Shown: positions 1-4,437 of the stretch, in pieces
Position numbering within the stretch: position 1 is the stretch's first letter
Layout: each line of letters starts with the position of its first letter
From: Firmicutes bacterium UBA5420
GTDB taxonomy: Bacteria > Bacillota > Limnochordia > Darwinibacteriales > Darwinibacteriaceae
DNA length: 6,899 nucleotides
Direction of reading: 5' to 3'
Assembly (NCBI GenBank): GCA_002409455.1
Contig: DHNI01000005.1
Coordinates: forward strand, 21,648-28,546
Notes under the pieces: model-generated
Seen by the model: only the letters and a program-made list of their open reading frames with translations
Database searches by the model: none
Told to the model about the DNA's origin: nothing
Program-made: the position numbers and the translations under genes

Positions 1-599
1 AGTTCGGTATCACCAGAGGGAATAATGATTTGGCCGTCTCGATAAAGAGCGACCACTAGGATCTCTTGAAATGCATCGACAGCTTTTAAGGTTTTTCCCA
101 TCAAATGGGGTAAAGCTTGCATGGGCACATCAAACAAACCCACTTTACCCCCTGCAAACGACTCCATGTGTGCCGCATAACCACGCAGAATATAGCGTGC
201 TACATCCAGCGCGGTGTCTAATTCGGGGTTGGTGATAAAATCGATCCCAAGTTGTTCTTTAAAAAAGTCAATCTGGTTTGCATACTCAGGACTCCGTACC
301 CGGGCGGCTACACTTCGGCAACCTAGATTTCTTGCCATCAAACAGACTAGAATATTAATCTCATCACTACCCGTGGCTGCCACCACCAGATCTGTCTCTT
401 TCACATCTAATTCTTGTAAAAGTTCAAGTTGTACTCCATTACCCTGAACTGTCAAGACATCCACACGGTTAGCAACCCGAGCTAGAGCGGCCTCACTTGT
501 GTCTACCACCTTAATGTTATTATCCTTGCTAGCTAGCATTTCTGCCAGCTTGGAGCCTAATTTGCCGATGCCTACAATAACAATATTCAATTTCTCCAC
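1..599 (-). CDS. trkA: TrkA, NAD-binding regulatory subunit of K+ uptake (partial, C-terminus beyond window)
   Basis: Peripheral membrane protein that binds NAD(H) on the cytoplasmic side and gates a TrkH/KtrB-type potassium transporter. The 199 readable residues begin MEKLNIVIVGIGKLGSKLAE, a Rossmann fold with GxGxxG-like G10-I-G-K-L-G15, then the acidic end of strand 2 (VVDTSE), AATGSDEINILVC and ARVRSPEYA, all typical of the RCK_N domain. From about residue 150 (GGKVGLFDVPM to IIIPSGDTEL) an RCK_C domain begins and is cut by the window edge. The pattern resembles the first half of E. coli TrkA, so the full protein may have two RCK_N/RCK_C pairs, but a single-pair KtrA-like protein is not excluded. 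I chose GTG at 599-597, preceded by GGAAGG at 611-606 (6-nt spacing). A TTG at 590-588 would give MNIVIVG, aligning better with E. coli TrkA, and is a fair alternative. It is divergent from the riboswitch-veg unit. Confidence 0.87.
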   Translation of the reverse strand, partial: MEKLNIVIVGIGKLGSKLAEMLASKDNNIKVVDTSEAALARVANRVDVLTVQGNGVQLELLQELDVKETDLVVAATGSDEINILVCLMARNLGCRSVAARVRSPEYANQIDFFKEQLGIDFITNPELDTALDVARYILRGYAAHMESFAGGKVGLFDVPMQALPHLMGKTLKAVDAFQEILVVALYRDGQIIIPSGDTE

Positions 600-638
600 C
601 TTCCACCTTCCAAATATGGGTAATATGGATATTTTGCC

Positions 639-668
639 TTGACGAGATACTTAGTTCCATGCTATACT
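639..668 (+). promoter_or_regulatory. Sigma-A-type promoter for the riboswitch-veg transcript
   Basis: TTGACG (639-644), an 18-nt spacer and TATACT (663-668): five of six consensus bases in each hexamer. Transcription would start near 675, about 40 nt before the c-di-AMP aptamer. No other strong promoter is visible before the aptamer. A weaker TACAAT at 964-969, with TTGTTC at 940-945 (18-nt spacer), lies after the terminator and could give veg some riboswitch-independent expression. Confidence 0.65.
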
Positions 669-694
669 ATAGACACATCGTTTTGGCATGTGAG
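666..694 (-). promoter_or_regulatory. Candidate trkA promoter
   Basis: Read on the minus strand, CTCACA (694-689) and TATAGT (671-666) are separated by 17 nt. The -10 matches the sigma-A consensus at 5 of 6 positions and the -35 at 4 of 6. Transcription would start near 660 and give a leader of about 60 nt before the trkA start at 599. The -10 overlaps the -10 of the opposite promoter. This is a pattern-based call with no direct proof. Confidence 0.4.
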
Positions 695-714
695 TGATTC
701 CGTGCTAGAATGTT

Positions 715-893
715 ACGATCTCCGAATATCATGTTGGAGTTTCTGAAAATGGGACTCCAAGATGCTTTCGATGAAAGCATCAGACAGCGGGGGAACCGGT
801 TTTTCTGGGGTGAATTTTGCTCTATTACTTCACTAGAGCAAGATGGGCAACTTGGGTGCCCTAATCCGTCAGCTAACCTCGTAGGAGTACGCC
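715..893 (+). ncRNA. ydaO/yuaA-type cyclic di-AMP riboswitch aptamer
   Basis: The conserved blocks of the ydaO/yuaA class occur in order: CCGAAT (722-727), CGGGGGAACC (788-797), TGGGGTGAAT (806-815) and CCGTCAGCTAACCTCGTA (866-883). Between them lie perfect hairpins: TTGGAGT/ACTCCAA (734-740 with 754-760), GATGCTTTC/GAAAGCATC (761-769 with 773-781), TTGCTCT/AGAGCAA (817-823 with 835-841) and GGGCA/TGCCC (845-849 with 857-861). CTCC (720-723) can close the aptamer by pairing with GGAG (884-887). The last two hairpins and the AGCTAAC signature line up with the family layout as I recall it from the Thermoanaerobacter crystal-structure RNA. The known class binds two c-di-AMP molecules and usually turns expression off. 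The element is on the plus strand and leads into veg. Edges are approximate because the closing stem is short and irregular. Confidence 0.88.
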
Positions 894-941
894 AAGCGCA
901 TTGTTACTGAGACTAATGTCCCAGCGACTAGCGCTTTTTTT
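894..941 (+). terminator. Probable riboswitch expression-platform terminator
   Basis: AAGCGC (894-899) can pair with GCGCTT (931-936), and a run of seven T follows (935-941). GAC/GTC (911-913 with 918-920) may form a small inner hairpin. An alternative is the short AGCG/CGCT hairpin at 923-935. CTCGTA (878-883), at the 3' edge of the aptamer, can instead pair with TACtGAG (905-911), which lies inside the terminator loop. This would give a ligand-dependent switch. The stem is weak on paper, so the exact fold needs computation. Confidence 0.55.
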
Positions 942-1001
942 GTTCCCGGGATTTTGATCCCGCTACAATAGATGAAATCAACTAGAAGGGGTTGAAAGTC
1001 A

Positions 1002-1262
1002 ATGGCTGTCGAAAAACAAACCACCATCGAAGATATCAAACACCATCTAGAATCAAATCTGGGCAAAAAGGTGTTTATTCGAGCCAGTAAAGGACGCCGT
1101 CGCTTTTTGGAGTCTGAAGGCACATTAATCGAAACCTATCCCAAGCTATTTGTAGTAGACTTAGATCAGACTGCAGTGCGCCGCCGTTCGTATACTTACG
1201 CGGACGTTCTAACCGAAAATGTCGAAGTTACAATAGATAATAAACGAGTTGGTTCACACTGA
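1002..1262 (+). CDS. veg: Veg family protein
   Basis: Small (86 aa), basic cytosolic protein of the Veg (DUF1021) family, found across Bacillota. It shows the family pattern I know from B. subtilis Veg: IEDIKHHLESNLGKKV (residues 9-24), a basic GRRR (31-34), GTLIETYPKLFVVDLDQ (40-56) and SYTYADVLTENVEV (63-76). In B. subtilis Veg is reported to stimulate biofilm gene expression by working against SinR; its biochemical activity is unclear, and the same role here is inference. The length matches the family. The start ATG has AGAAGGGG at 984-991, a longish 10-nt spacing, and no better in-frame start is seen. It is the only gene downstream of the c-di-AMP riboswitch and is followed by a terminator, so it appears monocistronic. 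A second hairpin, CGGGAT/ATCCCG (947-962), lies between the riboswitch terminator and the ribosome binding site. Confidence 0.9.
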   Translation: MAVEKQTTIEDIKHHLESNLGKKVFIRASKGRRRFLESEGTLIETYPKLFVVDLDQTAVRRRSYTYADVLTENVEVTIDNKRVGSH

Positions 1263-1298
1263 ATTTCTCTAGAATCTGCAACTTCCTCCCTCAGAAAG

Positions 1299-1329
1299 GA
1301 TCAAGGGCCCAAACCCCTTGGTCTTTTCT
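1299..1329 (+). terminator. Intrinsic terminator between convergent veg and the HD gene
   Basis: GATCAAGGG (1299-1307) pairs with CCCTTGGTC (1315-1323), 9 bp including one G-T wobble, around a 7-nt loop, and TTTTCT follows. On the opposite strand the same hairpin is followed by CCTTTCT, so it probably also ends the minus-strand HD gene, whose stop codon (1330-1328) sits in the T run. Confidence 0.8.
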
Positions 1330-1939
1330 AATCTATGGCTAATTCCCCCTCAGCCTCCCTGCGTAAGCGCTCAATAAAAGTCCTCACAAACTGATCCTTT
1401 TCGTCAAAAATCTCCACGGATTTCGGGTAATTCAAAAGCGTACGCACTTGCGCTACATGCTCTACGTACGATTCTCGATAGAACTCTAACGAATGTTCCA
1501 AGGCCTCTCTGCGATAGGCACAATGCCAGAAGTTGAGCCAGATCTCCTGGCTTCCAAAGTGATCAAGAATATCTGCATCCTGGACGAGCTGAACATAATG
1601 GGGATACTCCTTGGTCTTGCGGAGGGTATGCTCCCCCACGATCTCCACAATCTGCTTCAGCTTCTCATTGGTGCAATGATCCTGCAAAATCTCCCTGCAG
1701 ATCAACGCTCCATACTCCCAGTGCGGTTCAATACCCTTTCCCACATCATGAAACCAGCTTCCCACAACAATAACATCATCATCACCGCTTTGAGCGGGAA
1801 GAACTAACTCTCGTAGCCGCGTGGCAATTTTGGCTACCCTTTGTCCATGGTAGTAAGCATAACCAGGTTCGCGGTCAGGATGTGAATGCCGTTTCCCCAT
1901 GCTTTGCCACGCCTTGTCCTGAATCAAACCGAAATCCAT
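1328..1939 (-). CDS. HD-domain metal-dependent phosphohydrolase, substrate unknown
   Basis: A 203-residue soluble protein with the HD superfamily metal-binding set: H31 (YYHGQRVAKIA), H64-D65 (SWFHDVGKG), H104 (GEHT) and D123 in QDADILDHFG. A single HD domain covers roughly residues 28-130. The C-terminal 70 residues look helical (LEHSLEFYRESYVEHVAQVRTLL and a charged tail) with no recognised second domain. The layout resembles stand-alone YedJ/YpgQ-like HD proteins, some of which hydrolyse nucleotides, but the substrate cannot be read from sequence. There is no RelA synthetase, GAF or membrane region, so a (p)ppGpp or c-di-AMP role is not supported. The ATG at 1939-1937 has AAGGGG at 1952-1947, 7 nt upstream. 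The gene is convergent with veg, divergent from feoA, and has its own candidate promoter. Confidence 0.85.
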   Translation of the reverse strand: MDFGLIQDKAWQSMGKRHSHPDREPGYAYYHGQRVAKIATRLRELVLPAQSGDDDVIVVGSWFHDVGKGIEPHWEYGALICREILQDHCTNEKLKQIVEIVGEHTLRKTKEYPHYVQLVQDADILDHFGSQEIWLNFWHCAYRREALEHSLEFYRESYVEHVAQVRTLLNYPKSVEIFDEKDQFVRTFIERLRREAEGELAID

Positions 1940-1980
1940 TATCTCGCCCCTTCACATCAGTGTGATCTATATATTCTCCC

Positions 1981-2009
1981 TTTATGTCCAGTTCCCTTTG
2001 GAGGGTCAA
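1981..2009 (-). promoter_or_regulatory. Candidate promoter of the HD-domain gene
   Basis: On the minus strand, TTGACC (2009-2004), a 17-nt spacer and CATAAA (1986-1981). The -35 matches 5 of 6 and the -10 only 4 of 6 consensus bases. An inverted repeat, TCACA-N4-TGTGA (1952-1965), lies between the expected start of transcription and the ribosome binding site and could be an operator or a small hairpin. Confidence 0.4.
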
Positions 2010-2010
2010 C

Positions 2011-2048
2011 TCACAACTAAGGGACTCTTTCATAGTCTAGTAAGGTGA
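2011..2048. repeat. Imperfect inverted repeat upstream of feoA
   Basis: TCAC (2011-2014), ACTA (2016-2019) and GACT (2023-2026) are mirrored by AGTC (2034-2037), TAGT (2038-2041) and GTGA (2045-2048), giving 12 bp in three blocks around a 7-nt centre. It occupies the place where a feoAB operator or leader hairpin would be expected. It does not look like a classic Fur box. I could not find a convincing feoA promoter beside it. Confidence 0.45.
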
Positions 2049-2056
2049 CTGCTGAA

Positions 2057-2064
2057 AAAGGAAG
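2057..2064 (+). promoter_or_regulatory. Ribosome binding site that fixes the feoA start
   Basis: AAAGGAAG lies 8 nt before the ATG at 2073. The upstream in-frame GTG at 2064 overlaps this site and would leave only 2 nt after the AAAGG core, so the ATG is the more likely start. Confidence 0.65.
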
Positions 2065-2072
2065 TGGTGTTT

Positions 2073-2327
2073 ATGACCTTGGCCGATCTTCTCCCTGGCG
2101 ATGCAGGGATCATCCAAACTGTTAATACCGAGCATCTTTTGCGGCAGAGGCTCCTTGATCTAGGTTTGCTGCCGGGAACTCGCATTCAGGCACGCTTCAA
2201 AGGTCGAAATGGAGATCCTGTGGCCTATCTGGTACGTGGTACTATATTAGCACTGCGTCTTTCTACAGCTAAGAACGTGACAGTTCACCCTCTAGGGAGG
2301 TCGTTTTCATGTCCGAAAGGTACTTAA
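2073..2327 (+). CDS. feoA: FeoA, small cytosolic component of ferrous iron uptake
   Basis: An 84-residue SH3-like FeoA protein, a partner of the FeoB ferrous iron permease thought to bind or modulate it. The family core is clear: LADLLPGDAG at the N-terminus, RLLDLGLLPGT (residues 26-36), GDPVAYLVRGTILALR (47-62) and a final strand KNVTV. The length is normal for FeoA. The last 19 nt overlap the start of feoB, so the two are very likely translationally coupled. The last ten residues (SFSCPKGT region) fall on the feoB ribosome binding site and are probably a disordered tail. Confidence 0.9.
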   Translation: MTLADLLPGDAGIIQTVNTEHLLRQRLLDLGLLPGTRIQARFKGRNGDPVAYLVRGTILALRLSTAKNVTVHPLGRSFSCPKGT

Positions 2328-4150
2328 TTGCCCTGGCAGGAAACCCCAACACTGGTAAGAGCACCGCTTTTAACAAGCTTACAGGGCTAAAGCAGCACAC
2401 TGGTAACTGGCCAGGAAAGACAGTTCTTTTGGCTCAGGGAAACTATACTTACCAGGGACATACCTACGAAGTCTACGATCTGCCTGGTACCTACTCCCTT
2501 CTTGCTTCATCTCCTGAAGAAGAGATAGCCCGTGACTTCATTTGTTCAGGACAGCCCCAGGTCACAGTGGTTGTTGTTGATGCCACTTGCCTAGAACGTA
2601 ATCTGCATCTTGTACTACAGATTACCCAGCTTACGACCAATGTTATTGTCTGCCTAAACCTAATGGATGAAGTGAGACGCCAAAATATGAGGCTTGATAT
2701 AGATCGGCTCGAACGGGAGCTTGGGGTACCAGTTATACCCACAACCGCAACGACTGGCGAAGGGCTACCGGCTCTTAAGGATGCCATTGCCCGAGTGATC
2801 AGTGGAGTTCTTAGACCAGAACCAATAACTATGGAAGTGGATCACGAAAACCTTGCTGCATCACTTTATTCCCATGCGGAGAGGATTGCAGACCAAGTGA
2901 TAGCAAAATCCCAACAGGGGTGCGAATTCTCAGCCCGTTTGGATAAAGTAGTCACATCACGCCATTTCAGTATTCCATTGATGTTGGGATTACTAGCCTC
3001 CGTCTTATGGATCACCATTGTGGGCGCCAATTATCCCTCGGATCTTTTGGCCCGCCTTTTCTTTCATATGGAAGACCTCTTAACTATGCTTTTTACCAAA
3101 CTAGGTAGCCCCCCTTGGCTCCACGGTGCTCTTGTTCTAGGTATGTTTCGAGGTCTTGCTTGGGTGGTCTCGGTGATGCTACCTCCCATGGCCATCTTTT
3201 TTCCTCTCTTTACCCTCCTAGAGGATTTTGGCTACCTACCCCGCCTGGCCTTCAATCTTGATAGCTTATTTCAAAAGGCTGGCGCCCACGGAAAACAATC
3301 CTTAACCATGGCCATGGGCTTTGGCTGCAATGCAGCTGGCATCATCGCGGCGCGGATCATTGATTCTCCAAGGGAGCGTTTGCTGGCTATTTTAACCAAC
3401 AATTTTGTACCTTGTAACGGTCGATTTCCCATGCTCATTGTCATGGGGACAATTATGGCGGGCTCCATAGTTGGTGCACAAATGGGGGGATTTATGGCTG
3501 CCCTCATAGTATTAAGCGCACTTGTGATTAGTGTCCTTGCCACACTTATGGTCTCCAAACTCCTCACCTCTACTATTTTACGAGGTGAGGCGTCCTTCTT
3601 TATCTTAGAGCTTCCCCCTTACCGCCGACCACAAATTGGTACTGTCTTAGTGCGTTCCTTCTTAGATCGAGCCCTAACTGTGTTGTGGAGAGCAGTAATT
3701 GTAGCCGCCCCCTGCGGACTCCTAACCTGGATCTTGGCCAATGTCCTTATTGGTGACATCACCTTATTGACCCATTTGTCTAACTGGCTCCAACCCCTCG
3801 GCCAGGCCATGGGCCTTGACGGAGTCATTCTCCTAGGCTTCATTTTAGGACTGCCAGCAAATGAAATCGTTATTCCAATCATCTTCATGGGCTACCTCTC
3901 CCAAGGATCCCTCATGGAAGTACAGGGGCTAGCTGCCATTCAAGGTGTCCTCGTGGCCAACGGGTGGACTTGGCTCACTGCCCTAAACTTCATGATCTTT
4001 ACCATTTTTCACTGGCCCTGCGGCACCACCCTCCTAACCATCAAAAAAGAGACGGGAAGTCTGAAATGGACCATTCTCTCTGCCCTACTGCCTACTGCGT
4101 TTGGTGTTATGATTTGCATCGTGCTGACGAAAATCGTAGGAATGCTCTGA
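2309..4150 (+). CDS. feoB: FeoB, GTPase-coupled ferrous iron transporter (short form)
   Basis: Polytopic inner-membrane Fe2+ importer with an N-terminal G domain. G1 is GNPNTGKS (residues 11-18); switch I contains HTGNWPGKT with G2 T38; G3 is DLPG (57-60); G4 is NLMD (117-120); G5 is near TATTGEG (146-152). A linker follows to about 218, then a membrane domain with gate motifs GFGCNAAG (337-344), FVPCNGRFP (366-374, with C369 at the position of the conserved pore cysteine) and LPANEIVIPII (515-525), ending after a last hydrophobic helix (LLPTAFGVMICIVLTKIVG). At 613 aa it is shorter than E. coli FeoB (773), with no FeoC and no long C-terminal tail. This matches short clostridial FeoBs and is not truncated: all gate motifs are present and the frame is intact. 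AGGGAGG at 2294-2300 supports the ATG start. No intrinsic terminator with a T run directly follows. Confidence 0.95.
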   Translation: MSERYLIALAGNPNTGKSTAFNKLTGLKQHTGNWPGKTVLLAQGNYTYQGHTYEVYDLPGTYSLLASSPEEEIARDFICSGQPQVTVVVVDATCLERNLHLVLQITQLTTNVIVCLNLMDEVRRQNMRLDIDRLERELGVPVIPTTATTGEGLPALKDAIARVISGVLRPEPITMEVDHENLAASLYSHAERIADQVIAKSQQGCEFSARLDKVVTSRHFSIPLMLGLLASVLWITIVGANYPSDLLARLFFHMEDLLTMLFTKLGSPPWLHGALVLGMFRGLAWVVSVMLPPMAIFFPLFTLLEDFGYLPRLAFNLDSLFQKAGAHGKQSLTMAMGFGCNAAGIIAARIIDSPRERLLAILTNNFVPCNGRFPMLIVMGTIMAGSIVGAQMGGFMAALIVLSALVISVLATLMVSKLLTSTILRGEASFFILELPPYRRPQIGTVLVRSFLDRALTVLWRAVIVAAPCGLLTWILANVLIGDITLLTHLSNWLQPLGQAMGLDGVILLGFILGLPANEIVIPIIFMGYLSQGSLMEVQGLAAIQGVLVANGWTWLTALNFMIFTIFHWPCGTTLLTIKKETGSLKWTILSALLPTAFGVMICIVLTKIVGML

Positions 4151-4151
4151 T

Positions 4152-4175
4152 TCTAGTGCTCCTAGAAACACTAGA
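4152..4175 (+). terminator. Hairpin after feoB, possible weak or factor-dependent terminator
   Basis: TCTAGTG (4152-4158) pairs perfectly with CACTAGA (4169-4175) over a 10-nt loop, immediately after the feoB stop. No T run adjoins it; the nearest are TTTT at 4187-4190 and at 4199-4202. It may stabilise the mRNA 3' end instead of ending transcription. Confidence 0.35.
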
Positions 4176-4217
4176 TGTACCGGCCCTTTTCACGCCTCTT
4201 TTCCCCCTGTTAATTAT

Positions 4218-4247
4218 TTGACGTTCTGCACCAGAAAGGTGTATAAT
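4218..4247 (+). promoter_or_regulatory. Strong sigma-A-type promoter for the PFOR leader and gene
   Basis: TTGACG (4218-4223), an 18-nt spacer and a perfect TATAAT (4242-4247). The expected start, near 4254, leaves an untranslated leader of about 185 nt before the PFOR start codon at 4438. It has the same -35 and spacer length as the promoter at 639-668. It fits the high expression expected of a central-metabolism enzyme. Confidence 0.8.
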
Positions 4248-4261
4248 TGGGAAGGAATCCA

Positions 4262-4324
4262 ATGGCTAATCTAGAAGGGATTCCCGAGGAAAAAATGCCT
4301 GTCCTTGTGCCCGCTCTGAAGTGA
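4262..4324 (+). CDS. Possible 20-residue leader peptide
   Basis: Reads MANLEGIPEEKMPVLVPALK, followed by TGA, with AAGGA at 4252-4256 (5-nt spacing). It would begin within about 10 nt of the predicted transcription start, with its ribosome binding site in hairpin 1 and its stop at the base of hairpin 2. There is no run of one amino acid as in classical attenuators. An internal ATG at 4295 follows GAGGA and could also serve. It may be chance; no homologue is recognised. Confidence 0.2.
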   Translation: MANLEGIPEEKMPVLVPALK

Positions 4325-4368
4325 GTGTCTTCCCTTGGGGGACAGACCTCACAGAAATAGTGGACATA

Positions 4369-4398
4369 CCACAGGGGGGTGCATTTTTGTGCCACAGG
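4369..4398 (+). repeat. Direct repeat CCACAGG x2
   Basis: Identical 7-mers at 4369-4375 and 4392-4398, starts 23 nt apart, inside the PFOR leader. Both contain ACAGG, and both can pair with CCTGT at 4298-4302. Confidence 0.6.
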
Positions 4399-4437
4399 CT
4401 TTATTTTCAAGATTATTTAAGGGGGAATAGTGAACTT

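Larger units (their letters stand above)
4254..4407 (+). ncRNA. Structured 5' leader of PFOR, unassigned; possible attenuator or riboswitch-like element
   Basis: By eye the leader folds into several elements. Hairpin 1 is GGAATCC (4254-4260) with GGATTCC (4278-4284). Hairpin 2, about 13 bp with two single-base bulges, is GTGAG, GTCT, TCCC (4321-4334) with GGGA, AGAC, CTCAC (4339-4352). Hairpin 3 is GTGG/CCAC (4360-4363 with 4369-4372). A long-range closing stem GCCTGT/ACAGGC (4297-4302 with 4394-4399) is backed by GTGCCC/GGGTGC (4307-4312 with 4377-4382, two wobbles). The closing stem is followed by TTTATTTT (4400-4407), so it can act as a terminator. I do not see signatures of the T-box, TPP, SAM-I, c-di-GMP or ydaO classes. 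Its function is unknown and the fold is not computed. Confidence 0.45.

Noticed and set aside
710..910. 66-codon plus-strand reading frame between trkA and veg
   Set aside because: It lies entirely over the c-di-AMP aptamer and its terminator stem, has no clear ribosome binding site, and its sequence is explained by RNA hairpins and conserved riboswitch blocks.
869..1123. Minus-strand frame overlapping the riboswitch and veg
   Set aside because: Antisense to the conserved veg coding region, with no family resemblance.
1493..1807. 104-codon plus-strand frame
   Set aside because: Antisense shadow of the HD-domain gene, whose motifs, start and ribosome binding site are convincing.
1328..1939. 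HD protein as a c-di-AMP phosphodiesterase linked to the riboswitch
   Set aside because: Known HD c-di-AMP phosphodiesterases (PgpH) are membrane proteins with a 7TM-HD layout; this is a small soluble HD protein with its own promoter, so the link would be guesswork.
1966..2072. Classic Fur box upstream of feoA
   Set aside because: No GATAATGATAATCATTATC-like 19-mer is visible; only the unrelated interrupted inverted repeat at 2011-2048.
3964..4221. 85-codon plus-strand frame at the end of feoB
   Set aside because: Out-of-frame overlap with the last FeoB helices, low-complexity composition and no ribosome binding site.
4254..4437. T-box or TPP riboswitch as the identity of the PFOR leader
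   Set aside because: No T-box GGGTGGNACCGCG-like sequence and no TPP CTGAGA block is present.
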